From Prevotella sp. E13-27 (GTDB lineage: Bacteria > Bacteroidota > Bacteroidia > Bacteroidales > Bacteroidaceae): 64,000 bases of DNA. Under the pieces are notes generated by a model. The model was not told where the DNA came from, did not search any database, and saw nothing but the letters and a program-made list of their open reading frames with translations. The stretch's first letter is position 1, and each line of letters starts with the position of its first letter. Shown piece by piece: positions 35,824 to 44,988 of this stretch. The DNA lies in assembly GCF_023217965.1 (NCBI RefSeq), contig NZ_JALPSC010000002.1, positions 310,001-374,000 on the forward strand, given 5' to 3'. Position numbers and translations under genes: made by a program.

Positions 35824-37506
35824 TTATCTTACTATTACCTTTCGTCCTTCCTTTATATAAAGTCCTTTGTGCGTAGGCATGCTGCTATAACGACAGCCGC
35901 ATAGATCATAAATAAAGGGAGATGAAATATTGTAGCTTTCGAGTTGCTTGATGTCCGTTTCGTCTGAATAGATGTCTTGGTTTGATAGCTGTATGCCCCC
36001 CATGAGTTGTGCTTCGGTGATGTCGGCAACCAAAGAGTTTAGGTAGTGTTCCAAGTTACTATATCCGTCACTGGTTATCGCCTGACCATCTGATGCATTG
36101 TTTTTGTTCAGTCCATTGGCTTCTTCCCACTCATCGGGCATGCCGTCTTGATCAGTATCGTTAGGGGTGGGGAGCGATGTAAGTGTAGGCCATGCCTGCC
36201 AGTCGGCAGGAGCATTGGCAGGACGATTGTCTTCCTGTGAATCAATGATACCAGGACAATCTCCGCTTGCATTTCCTGTGTATGATGCTACACCATTTCG
36301 TGTATCACTGACCATCAGTTCGTCTAACCAGTCGCGGTGAAGTGATGCGCCAGCATAAGCTAACACACGCTCGTAGGCTTGTTCAGCAGAATGAGTGGTA
36401 ACGCTTTGGAAATGAATTGGCAGATTAACACGCATTGTGTCCTTTGTGGCTTGCGTATAAGTTCCATCATTGCCGTTTGCATCTATTTGGTTATACATAC
36501 CGTAGGTCCAGTTGTCATTCGTTACAGAATTGTATTTTGAGTTTACGTTGCCATTGACATAGTATTTTCCCCAGACATGCCACATGACATCCCACTGATT
36601 GGGTGAGCTGGTGTCATGCTTGGTGTATTCCGATGTGCGGATGTTGATGCTGGCAATGCGCTGTTGAATGGTTGTGCTGCGCTTGGCGGTACCAGGCCCT
36701 GGTTTATAATAATTGTTTACAATGTTCACTTTCATGCCTTCACCACCATAGCACCCATTGCCGCACCAGTTATATATAACATTGTTGCGCATATCCATCT
36801 GTTCGCGCGTCTGGGTACTCGGACGTGGCCCAAGTCTTGGCGTGCGTGAATCATGATGGACTAACAGGTTGTGATGGTAAGATGCGCCTGCGCCTCCCCA
36901 GTTTCCTCCATAACCATGATTGCCTTTCGAATGGCCTGATGCTCTAAGACTTTGTGAGGCGATACACCATTGTACAGTAAGGTTCTCCATGCCATAGACT
37001 GATAGACATTCATCAATGCTCCAACTTACTGAACAGTGGTCTATGATTACATTCTTTTTGTCCATACCTCCAAGTCCATCACCTTCATGGGCTGAAGCGT
37101 TGTCTTTAAGTGCCTTGTTGCCTAAACGAAAGCGCAGGAAGCGGATAATAACATTGTTGGCAGAAACCACGAAAGGATAGTCGGCAATACAGATACCGTC
37201 ACCAGGTGCTGACTGACCAGCAATTGTCACATTGTCTTTACTGAGCTTTAGTTCTGATGTAAGGTGAATTGTTCCGCTTACATCAAAAACGATGGTACGT
37301 TTCTTGTTTTGATTACAGGCATAGCGGAAGGTTCCTTTCTGTGTCCCGTCTTCCAAAGTTGTGACGTGAATGACTTCACCTCCACGTCCACCTGTTGTGA
37401 ACATGCCAAAGCCTTCGGCACCAGGGAAAGCTGGCGTTTGGGCAGCTATACTGTTAGACAGAAAAGCGAAAAGAATAGAGAATAGACTCTTCAGAATGCA
37501 CTTCAT
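35824..37506 (-). CDS. Secreted pectate lyase, polysaccharide lyase family 1
   Basis: A 560-residue exported enzyme: a signal peptide ending SIAAQ, then a right-handed beta-helix lyase domain from AFPGAEGFG. It shows TTGGRGGEVIHVTTL, DVSGTIHLTSELKL, VTIAGQSAPGDGI, NVIIRFLRFRLG, IIDHCSVSWSIDE and HNLLVHHDSRTPR, the last carrying the catalytic basic residues typical of PL1. A DTDQDGMPDEWE calcium-type motif follows. The end matches the short C-terminal tail (YDLCGC..., then KGLYIKEGRKVIVR). It cleaves de-esterified polygalacturonate by beta-elimination. It has its own promoter (37534-37541), next to the SusC/D operon. Confidence 0.93.
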   Translation of the reverse strand: MKCILKSLFSILFAFLSNSIAAQTPAFPGAEGFGMFTTGGRGGEVIHVTTLEDGTQKGTFRYACNQNKKRTIVFDVSGTIHLTSELKLSKDNVTIAGQSAPGDGICIADYPFVVSANNVIIRFLRFRLGNKALKDNASAHEGDGLGGMDKKNVIIDHCSVSWSIDECLSVYGMENLTVQWCIASQSLRASGHSKGNHGYGGNWGGAGASYHHNLLVHHDSRTPRLGPRPSTQTREQMDMRNNVIYNWCGNGCYGGEGMKVNIVNNYYKPGPGTAKRSTTIQQRIASINIRTSEYTKHDTSSPNQWDVMWHVWGKYYVNGNVNSKYNSVTNDNWTYGMYNQIDANGNDGTYTQATKDTMRVNLPIHFQSVTTHSAEQAYERVLAYAGASLHRDWLDELMVSDTRNGVASYTGNASGDCPGIIDSQEDNRPANAPADWQAWPTLTSLPTPNDTDQDGMPDEWEEANGLNKNNASDGQAITSDGYSNLEHYLNSLVADITEAQLMGGIQLSNQDIYSDETDIKQLESYNISSPFIYDLCGCRYSSMPTHKGLYIKEGRKVIVR

Positions 37507-37533
37507 GATGACATCATTGTTTTAATTGTTCGG

Positions 37534-37541
37534 CAAAGATA
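37534..37541 (-). promoter_or_regulatory. -7 element for the pectate lyase gene
   Basis: TATCTTTG on the minus strand, 27 bases before the start. Confidence 0.7.
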
Positions 37542-37614
37542 CGGATTTTGTTATATATAATAGGTGTAATTATTGATAAATCATGTGGTAAACATTGCTT
37601 AGCGTGTAATGATT

Positions 37615-37656
37615 TAAAAAACAGGCACACTATCTTTGTGTCGATAGTGTGCCTGT
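37615..37656 (-). terminator. Terminator of the SusC/SusD operon
   Basis: A perfect 14-bp stem (37621-37634 with 37643-37656) is followed on the minus strand by TTTTTAAAT. Confidence 0.9.
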
Positions 37657-37682
37657 AGAAAGAGAATTCTATATCTTAACCG

Positions 37683-39425
37683 TTATTTCCACCATTTTTT
37701 TGCGCCCAAATCATCTTCAGCTAAGGTAGCCTTAATTTTGAAGTTGCCTTTTGCAGGGTCTTGCCAAAGGTCGGTCTCACTCATGCCAAGTGACTCGATA
37801 CCACTGATACCGTAAGTCTTGGCGGCCTCACCTTCACCTATAGAAGTCCAGTCAAAGTTGGTGCGGAAAGCACTGGATACGTTTGGCGTAACATCCTGTG
37901 GATTCAGGAAAATAGAACCATTTGTACCAGCCTTAAAGGTCTGTACAGTCTCGCCGTCGCAATCCTTCGTCATCATTGATGGTCCAAACAAGCTCTTTTC
38001 AATATTGATTGTAACTTCGTTGGAATTGCCGTTGAAGCGGAGAAGTGGAGTGTTGGCATTAGCTTTTGTCTCAATAGGAGCGTAGCAGAACGTACAGTTG
38101 CGTATATTGAACGAAATGGCGCTTGCTGTTGCACGAAGGTCGCAAGCCATCACAACGTTTGTTACAGTACAGTTCTTCATCGTTACGCTGCGGAAGTCGG
38201 CAGCCTTGTTTGAGGTAGTAACAATACCCTGATCGCCAATACCGTTGATGGTACATCCGTCAAAATATACGTGATGAATAGCATCGTTGGCATTCTGGGC
38301 GCGTACTACAGCACGGTAGCCTTCGATGAGGCAGTTCTTGAAGACGATAGAATCAAGAGTTGAGTTCGTGCCGTTCTCGTTGAATACCTGACGTCCGCCG
38401 AATCCTTTCTCCGTACATGTCTCAACGGGAAGGTCGGCAATTGCCTTGTCGCTGTAGAAATCTATGTCGATAAACTGCAACTTTGCCACGTTTGCATCCT
38501 TTCCCTTTACAAGAGTCATACCTCCACTGCTGATGAAACGAGCATTTCCGCCAAGGGTAGGACCTGTTACAAAGGTAACCGACTTGTCGAAGGTCAGCGT
38601 GTTATTTACTTTGTAATCCTGTTCACCGCGCAGAATAACGGTAATACCTTCTTTCAGCATAGCCTGGAAATCAGCACTCTTCAATGTATCTTTAGCTTGG
38701 TCTTCATCCCAGTCGCGTATATCAATGTAGTTACCTGCACCGTATTTTGTGTCAAAATCGGTGGGCTCCTTCGTTGTAGCCGTCATCTTTCCCTTATAGG
38801 TGTCATTGTTGAACGTCGTTGTGCTGTTGTATGTCTTGAACACATATGATGTTGAGTTCTTCAAACCATAAATGTCCATCTGTCCTGCAGCATAGTCGGT
38901 CTTACTTACCTTAATTGTCTGAACAGCATCGGCAACACCGTCTTCAAATACAAGAATACATTTGATGGTGTCATTACTGGTAGCATCCCAAGTCAGTCTT
39001 GCAGCAGCGTCGATGGTCTTAACATTTGACAGAATAGAAGGGTAGGTTATTGACACATCGCTCGTCTGGTAGTACATGGAGGATTTGTCGCCAGCTATTC
39101 CTTTAATCTTTACCATATACTTCTCATCCCATGCAAGTGATTTGAAAGTATAGGTAGTTGACGATGTGCGTGCTTCCTGAACCTGTGTGTAGTTAGGATT
39201 GCCGTTTTCGTCTGTAGAAGTGACAGAGTAAAGTTCCAACACATATTCGCTAGTGCCAGTAATTGACTTCCAAGTGACAAGCAGGTCATTGCCAGTAGCA
39301 CTTACTGAAGCGATAGGACGGAACAGACGCGAAGCGGTGTTGTTGTCATCGTCGTCCTTACAACTGGTTACCGCAAAAGTTGTGGCAGCCAGTAGCGTCA
39401 TTGCTATGATTTTATTCAGTTTCAT
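37683..39425 (-). CDS. Surface lipoprotein, DUF4957/DUF5123 type, in pectin locus
   Basis: A 580-residue lipoprotein (signal peptide, lipobox VTSC, then an acidic DDDD run). Two fibronectin type III-like domains (residues 35-225; LLVTWKSITGTSEYVLELYS) precede a beta-helix domain with pectate-lyase-like repeats (TLTFDKSVTFVTGP, VYFDGCTINGIGDQG, VTMKNCTVTNV). The end has GISGIESLGMSETDLWQDP, usual for this type. Such proteins occur next to SusC/SusD in pectin loci and probably bind glycan at the cell surface; no catalytic residues are evident. Third gene of the operon, 23 bases after susD. Confidence 0.85.
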   Translation of the reverse strand: MKLNKIIAMTLLAATTFAVTSCKDDDDNNTASRLFRPIASVSATGNDLLVTWKSITGTSEYVLELYSVTSTDENGNPNYTQVQEARTSSTTYTFKSLAWDEKYMVKIKGIAGDKSSMYYQTSDVSITYPSILSNVKTIDAAARLTWDATSNDTIKCILVFEDGVADAVQTIKVSKTDYAAGQMDIYGLKNSTSYVFKTYNSTTTFNNDTYKGKMTATTKEPTDFDTKYGAGNYIDIRDWDEDQAKDTLKSADFQAMLKEGITVILRGEQDYKVNNTLTFDKSVTFVTGPTLGGNARFISSGGMTLVKGKDANVAKLQFIDIDFYSDKAIADLPVETCTEKGFGGRQVFNENGTNSTLDSIVFKNCLIEGYRAVVRAQNANDAIHHVYFDGCTINGIGDQGIVTTSNKAADFRSVTMKNCTVTNVVMACDLRATASAISFNIRNCTFCYAPIETKANANTPLLRFNGNSNEVTINIEKSLFGPSMMTKDCDGETVQTFKAGTNGSIFLNPQDVTPNVSSAFRTNFDWTSIGEGEAAKTYGISGIESLGMSETDLWQDPAKGNFKIKATLAEDDLGAKKWWK

Positions 39426-39448
39426 AAATGGATTGTTCTTTATTGTGA

Positions 39449-41473
39449 TTACTTGTTACGAATAGCATAACCATCGTTTGACAGTACACCGCCTGAAGAA
39501 GCAATACGTGTCTTGGGGATGGGGAATACGTAAGGAGTTACTTTTGCACGAAGCTCAGCAGGTTTGAAGTTGAATGTCTTTCCGTTGACATACTCGCTTG
39601 TTAGACCGAAGAAACTTGCAGCGACTTTCTCGCTCAATCCAAACTTCTTTGGAGTAAAGCTTGTTCCGTCGGCTTGCTTTTCTTCACTGATGAACTTATC
39701 GGTCAGTGTAACATAATAAGTTCCAGGAATTGATGCACCAACGCCGGCAGCTTTAATAACATCGTCAGACAGTGTTGTGGCTTCCTTGTAAGGAGATATG
39801 CTACGATCTATGTATGTGTTGTAATCGTTCTCGAAGACAACCTTTCCTGCTGTGTAGCTGTAGTACAAACGTGGAGCAATTCCCATGTCAACGATAGGCA
39901 ATGTCTTGTCCTGCAGCAGGTCATCGTCGAGCTGGTTGTAGTTCTTGGCAACCTTCAGCGTCCATTCAATCAAATCAACGATAGCATCACTATAGTAGTT
40001 CCAGCGTATGAGGTCGAACTTACGAATATTCTCGCCACCAAACTCCCAAGCACGCTCGTTACGAATAGCCTTCATGAAGTCAGCTGTTGTCAGTCCGTCA
40101 ACATAGGTGTCAACCTTGGCTGTCTTGTTGGCTGAGTTGGTGAACGCACGCTCACGAATCTTCTTCAGATAAGTCTTGGCATTAGCCATGTCGCCAATCT
40201 GGAAGTAAGCTTCTGACATGAGTAGAAGAGCGTCGGCATAGCGCATCACAGGCCAGTTGATACCTGTTCCCTTGCTGGCAACGTTGGTCACTGAGAGATC
40301 CATGCGGCACCACTTAGCTGGCTGAATGCCCTCACCATCCTGTGCTGCCTGTGTGTCGTCTGTGATGTACTTGTAGTTCGTGCAAGTAACATCGCGGCGC
40401 TGGTCATCCTTGTCGAATGAGCAAGCATAGTATGGAGTCAGGTTGGTGTAGGTTTTGCCAGCACCACGACTGCCACCATCAACGCTCAGACCATGACACC
40501 AGCCAATGTCGCCACCTGAATTAGGCGTGAATCCCATCTCGAAGAGCACATCACCATCACCGGGGTTGCAACCATTGATTTCGTTGTCGAATATAGCCTT
40601 GAAGTTGGTGTCCAGTGTATGAGATGTCTGTGCCTCAAGTACCTTTCCGAAATTGATGGCCAACTGATAGTAGTCGGCAGGTGTTGTAGCTGTCACGCTG
40701 TTACCATTGATGTCGGTATAGGTAACCTGATATTCCTCTGATGTCTTGTCGCAAAGCTTCATTGTGCCGTCAGCCTGCATGGAATAGCCGGCGCGGAACA
40801 TGGCCAGACGCATAATCATACCCAGAGCAAAGTCTTTATTCATGCGCTCTACAGATACATCCTTTGCAGTCTGCATTTCTGGATATACTTTAATCAAATC
40901 CTTAATCAGATGGGTGTAGATGATGTTCTTGTCTGTACGTGGGTCATTGTGCATGTCATCCTTCGTGGTTGGTGTAGTAGCGAATGGCACGTCAGCCCAG
41001 AAGTTACAGAACAGCCAGTACCAATATGCACGCAGGCAGTATGCCTCGCCGTGCAGCTGTTTCATGTCTTTATTGCCGCTCTTGTACATATCGGCAGCTT
41101 CGATACCTACTATGCACTGGTTTGCGAAATCGATAGCTTTCAATGTGTTGTCCCAGCAGGTCTGAATATCAGAAAACTCTATCATGTTCAGTCCCCAAAC
41201 GCTTCGACGGTCGCCCTTCTCTGCATTTTCTGTGTCAATCCATCCTATTTCGACATCGGTGTTCTGCATCCAGTTGGTGCTCATACGTGAGGTGTATGAG
41301 TCTTCGCAGAAGTAAGAATAGACGTGGTCTATCATTTTTCGTGCATCCGTTGGGTTGGAGCACAGATAGTCGAGGTTGTCGGTTGAAAGGTCTTCTGTGT
41401 CAAGCGCATCTTCGCAGGCAGTGAATCCCAGTCCGGCAACGAAAGTAAGAATATATATTAATTTCTTTTTCAT
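39449..41473 (-). CDS. SusD/RagB-family outer-membrane glycan-binding lipoprotein
   Basis: A 674-residue lipoprotein with lipobox GLGFTAC, then EDALDTEDLSTDNLDYLCSN at the N-terminus. Helical TPR-like segments follow (MKQLHGEAYCLRAYWYWLFCNFWADVPF) and the C-terminal SusD region contains IRNERAWEFGGENIRKFDLIRW. It forms the lid on the SusC channel and binds oligosaccharide at the cell surface. It lies 15 bases downstream of the SusC gene, the standard pairing. The substrate, pectin or arabinan fragments, is inferred from neighbouring enzymes. Confidence 0.96.
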   Translation of the reverse strand: MKKKLIYILTFVAGLGFTACEDALDTEDLSTDNLDYLCSNPTDARKMIDHVYSYFCEDSYTSRMSTNWMQNTDVEIGWIDTENAEKGDRRSVWGLNMIEFSDIQTCWDNTLKAIDFANQCIVGIEAADMYKSGNKDMKQLHGEAYCLRAYWYWLFCNFWADVPFATTPTTKDDMHNDPRTDKNIIYTHLIKDLIKVYPEMQTAKDVSVERMNKDFALGMIMRLAMFRAGYSMQADGTMKLCDKTSEEYQVTYTDINGNSVTATTPADYYQLAINFGKVLEAQTSHTLDTNFKAIFDNEINGCNPGDGDVLFEMGFTPNSGGDIGWCHGLSVDGGSRGAGKTYTNLTPYYACSFDKDDQRRDVTCTNYKYITDDTQAAQDGEGIQPAKWCRMDLSVTNVASKGTGINWPVMRYADALLLMSEAYFQIGDMANAKTYLKKIRERAFTNSANKTAKVDTYVDGLTTADFMKAIRNERAWEFGGENIRKFDLIRWNYYSDAIVDLIEWTLKVAKNYNQLDDDLLQDKTLPIVDMGIAPRLYYSYTAGKVVFENDYNTYIDRSISPYKEATTLSDDVIKAAGVGASIPGTYYVTLTDKFISEEKQADGTSFTPKKFGLSEKVAASFFGLTSEYVNGKTFNFKPAELRAKVTPYVFPIPKTRIASSGGVLSNDGYAIRNK

Positions 41474-41488
41474 AAGATTCGTTGTTTT

Positions 41489-44400
41489 TTAGAATGAAAC
41501 GTTTACACCAGCAGTCCAAGAGAACGATCTTGGGTAAGCAGAGAAGTCTGCACCAGGTGTCATGCCATTTGCCTTGCTGCCACGTAGTGAAGAGTTTACT
41601 TCTGGGTCGTAGCCGCTGTAGTTGGTCAGGCAGAACACGTTGTTCAGTGTGCAGTAGAGGCGCAGTTGGTTGCAAGCAAACTTCTGTATCCAAGCCTTCG
41701 GGAATGTGAATCCGAGTGTCAGGGTTTGCAGGCGCAGGAACGAACCGTCCTCAATAGCATAGTCAGTAGCAACGGGGTTGTTGTCAGATATTGTCAGAGG
41801 TGACCACATCGTTGCGTTAGCATTCATGGTCTTCAGGGTGTTGTAGTCTGTAACAATCTCTCCTGTTGACTGATCCATATATGTGAATGCCTTACCACCC
41901 ATTGTGACTGGAGTCATGTCAGTACGCAGAGCGGCACCCTTTTGTGAACGATAGAACTGTGAAGCCAGCATCTTGTCCACATTGTAAACGTCGTTGCCTA
42001 CAACATAGGTGAAGTTGGCTGAGAGGTCAAACCACTTGTATGTAGCGTTCAGACCGAAGCCACCTTGGAATTTAGGCTGTGTGCGACCAATGATGGTGCG
42101 GTCCTTGTTTGTGATTTCACCGTCACCGTCCAAGTCCTTCAGTTTCATAGCACCCGGACGCAGGCCAGCGTTTGAACCTGCGGTAGAGTAGGTGTTCTTC
42201 ACTACGCCGTCTTTCAGCACATAGTTGCTACCTTCCATAACGAACTGTGTGTTACCGCTTGCGTCAGTAGTTGTCTTGAAGTCATCAACGGTATAGAAAC
42301 CGTCTGTCTGGAAGCCCCAAACCAGTCCGAGAGGCTCGCCTACGATTACGCGATAGTCATCGCGGTCTTTCATGTCTGTACCGACAGCGTTTGAGAATGC
42401 CTGCATATAGGTCTGTCCGTCAGCCAGATTGTCAACTTTGTTCTTGTTGAAGCCGATGTTGAAGTTCACGTTCAGCGAGTAGTCTTTGTGCTGCAGGATT
42501 ACTCCGTTCAGTGTCAACTCAATACCACGGTTAGAGGTTTGGCCAATGTTCTGCTGCATCTCGGTATAGCCGATAGCGGTGATAGGAGCTGTTACGAGCA
42601 GGTCTTTTACAGTGTTCCAGTAGAAGTCCAAGCTACCAGAGAGGCGCTCCTTAAAGAAGCCGAAGTCAATACCCACGTTACGTGTAATAGTGGTCTCCCA
42701 CTTCAGGTCTGGGTTAGCCAACTGGCTGTTGTTCAGTGTGTAGTGTGCGTTCTGCTGATTGCCTGCACCATAGTATTTTGTGCTTGAATAAGCCTTATAT
42801 GTGGTCTCATACATAGCATCGCCGATACGGTTGTTACCAGCAGTACCATAAGATACGCGGAACTTCAGGTTACTCATCACGTTCTGCAAAGGAGCAGCAA
42901 ATGGCTCTTCCAGAACACGCCATGCAAGAGCGGCTGCAGGGAAGTAGCCCCAGCGGTTGCCTTCTGAGAATTTCGAGCTACCGTCGGCACGCATAGTTAA
43001 TGTGAGCAGGTAGCGGTCCATGAGTGTGTAGTTCACTCGTCCGAAGTAAGAGATTGTGCGGTCTTCCTTGCCGAGTGATGATGAAATGGTCTGTGAGCCC
43101 TGGGCATGCGAGTTCGACTGCATGCTGGCAAACATCTTCTCAGGCTTAATATCCTCTTGGAAGTACATACCTACCATTTTGTTCTCTTCTTTGTTGGTAG
43201 CAACATACTCCTGACCTGCCATTACGGTGAAGTCATGAATCTTGTTTATTTTCTGCTTCCATGTCAAGGTCTGTGTCTCACGCCCCTTCCAAGTATCTCT
43301 CTTTGTCCATTCGCCAACAGGCAGCTCACCGCCATCTTTGAATGCCTTGCTGCTGTACTTGCTGTACCAGTCTTTCTGCTGGAAGAATGCCTGGTCATAA
43401 CCACCTTCTAAGCGATAGGTGAAGTGCTTGTTGATATTCCAAGTAATGCCGGCATTGAAGTTGTAACGGCGTTCGTTCTTACGGCGCCAGTAGTCGTTTA
43501 CCTGGTCTTTCATTGTACGTGTGGCTTTCAGCCATTCCTGATAGTCCTCATCGCTCATCATGCTGGTATCTACATCGTCATCGCCAGCATAGAGCACGTT
43601 GATAGGAGCCTTCATTATGGCATCGTATGAACGAATCTTATATGTGCCGCCGCCAGTACCCATTCCTTGTGTCTCTGTGTCAGAGATACGTGCTCCGAAG
43701 TCTAGTTTCAGGCCTTTGTAGAGCTCATGGTTCAATTTGAAGTTAAGGTTATAGCGGTCATATCCGTTGCCTTCCATCAGGCTCTTGTCTGATGCATAGG
43801 TTCCACTCAGTGTGAACTTTGTTTTGTCTGTACCGCCTGCAACGCTTACGTTGTGAGAGTGTGACAGTTCGTTGTTGTTAAACATCTCTTTCTGCCAGTC
43901 AATACCATCGTATTGCTTGTATAGCTCCAGGTCTTCGAATGCACCATAGCGAGACTCGAAGTCATTAATCTGAGAAGTTCCGCGAATAGCTGCTTTCTCA
44001 TAGTTCAGCATAGCAAACTCGTAAGGTGACATTGTGTCAATCTTCTTTCTGATGCTCTTCTGCTGTATGTAGCCGTTATAGTTGACTGTCGTCTTGCCGC
44101 TCTTGGCACCCTTGGTAGTAATAAGGATAACACCGTTAGCACCCTGAGAACCGTAGATGGCTGTTGAAGCAGCGTCCTTCAGTACTGTGATGTCCTCAAT
44201 GTCGCTTGGAGAGATGTCGCTCATTGTTGATGCGGGGAATCCGTCGATAATGTACAGAGGCGTGTTGTCACCTGTGATAGAACCGCCGCCACGCACCTTG
44301 ATAACCATTTCTGCGTCAGGAGAACCGTCAGTAGCTGTGATTTGCACACCTGCAAGCTTACCTGTCAGTGCTTCAGCAACATTGGTTACAGGAACTTTTG

Positions 44401-44794
44401 CAATATCTGCGCCTTTCACTGTGTTTACAGCTCCCGTCAAGTCCTTCTTGCGTACTGTGCCGTAACCGATTACCACCACGTCGTTAAGTGTGGTGTTATC
44501 TTCTTCAAGTACCACGCTGATTGATGCTTTTCCTTTTGGGTCAACGGTCTTCGTCTTCATTCCCAGATAGGAGATGACGATAGGGTTCTTTCCAGTCAGC
44601 TTGATTGTAAAGTTACCATCGAAGTCGGTGACACCACCGTTGCGTGTGCCTTTCTCCAGCACACTTGCGCCGATGACTCCTTCACCGCTTGAGTCTTTCA
44701 CGTTGACCTTTACGGTCTGCGCTGTTATGCTGCCCACAAAAAGGAGAAGGGCAAGCACAAGCGCCGTTCGCATACTCTTTAGTTTTAGTGACAT
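41489..44794 (-). CDS. SusC/RagA-family TonB-dependent oligosaccharide transporter
   Basis: A 1101-residue outer-membrane importer. After the signal peptide (VGSITAQ) comes a carboxypeptidase-D-like domain (VKDSSGEGVIGASV, FDGNFTIKL). The plug domain has VVVIGYGTVRKKDLTGAV, DNTPLYIIDGFPA and TVLKDAASTAIYGSQGANGV, and the rest is a 22-strand barrel ending in an aromatic Phe. Uptake is powered by TonB. First gene of the operon, with a -7 element at 44857-44864 and a leader near 55 bases. Confidence 0.97.
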   Translation of the reverse strand: MSLKLKSMRTALVLALLLFVGSITAQTVKVNVKDSSGEGVIGASVLEKGTRNGGVTDFDGNFTIKLTGKNPIVISYLGMKTKTVDPKGKASISVVLEEDNTTLNDVVVIGYGTVRKKDLTGAVNTVKGADIAKVPVTNVAEALTGKLAGVQITATDGSPDAEMVIKVRGGGSITGDNTPLYIIDGFPASTMSDISPSDIEDITVLKDAASTAIYGSQGANGVILITTKGAKSGKTTVNYNGYIQQKSIRKKIDTMSPYEFAMLNYEKAAIRGTSQINDFESRYGAFEDLELYKQYDGIDWQKEMFNNNELSHSHNVSVAGGTDKTKFTLSGTYASDKSLMEGNGYDRYNLNFKLNHELYKGLKLDFGARISDTETQGMGTGGGTYKIRSYDAIMKAPINVLYAGDDDVDTSMMSDEDYQEWLKATRTMKDQVNDYWRRKNERRYNFNAGITWNINKHFTYRLEGGYDQAFFQQKDWYSKYSSKAFKDGGELPVGEWTKRDTWKGRETQTLTWKQKINKIHDFTVMAGQEYVATNKEENKMVGMYFQEDIKPEKMFASMQSNSHAQGSQTISSSLGKEDRTISYFGRVNYTLMDRYLLTLTMRADGSSKFSEGNRWGYFPAAALAWRVLEEPFAAPLQNVMSNLKFRVSYGTAGNNRIGDAMYETTYKAYSSTKYYGAGNQQNAHYTLNNSQLANPDLKWETTITRNVGIDFGFFKERLSGSLDFYWNTVKDLLVTAPITAIGYTEMQQNIGQTSNRGIELTLNGVILQHKDYSLNVNFNIGFNKNKVDNLADGQTYMQAFSNAVGTDMKDRDDYRVIVGEPLGLVWGFQTDGFYTVDDFKTTTDASGNTQFVMEGSNYVLKDGVVKNTYSTAGSNAGLRPGAMKLKDLDGDGEITNKDRTIIGRTQPKFQGGFGLNATYKWFDLSANFTYVVGNDVYNVDKMLASQFYRSQKGAALRTDMTPVTMGGKAFTYMDQSTGEIVTDYNTLKTMNANATMWSPLTISDNNPVATDYAIEDGSFLRLQTLTLGFTFPKAWIQKFACNQLRLYCTLNNVFCLTNYSGYDPEVNSSLRGSKANGMTPGADFSAYPRSFSWTAGVNVSF

Positions 44795-44856
44795 AAATTA
44801 AAGTTTTGAGTTAATAATATTATTAGTTTCTTTTAGCTTGTTTTGGTAAAACTGCG

Positions 44857-44864
44857 CAAATTTA
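44857..44864 (-). promoter_or_regulatory. -7 element for the SusC/SusD operon
   Basis: TAAATTTG on the minus strand. Confidence 0.7.
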
Positions 44865-44929
44865 CGAAAAAGTATTTAAATAATTGCTCATTTTTAATGA
44901 AAAAGTAAACGGAATCTTAAAAAATGGAC

Positions 44930-44966
44930 AAAAAAATGGCAGACACGACTTTGTGCCCGCCATTTT
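44930..44966 (-). terminator. Terminator of the pectin methylesterase gene
   Basis: AAATGGC and GCCATTT arms enclose a partly paired stem; seven T follow on the minus strand. Confidence 0.7.
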
Positions 44967-44988
44967 GAACAATTCTATCAGTCAGTTT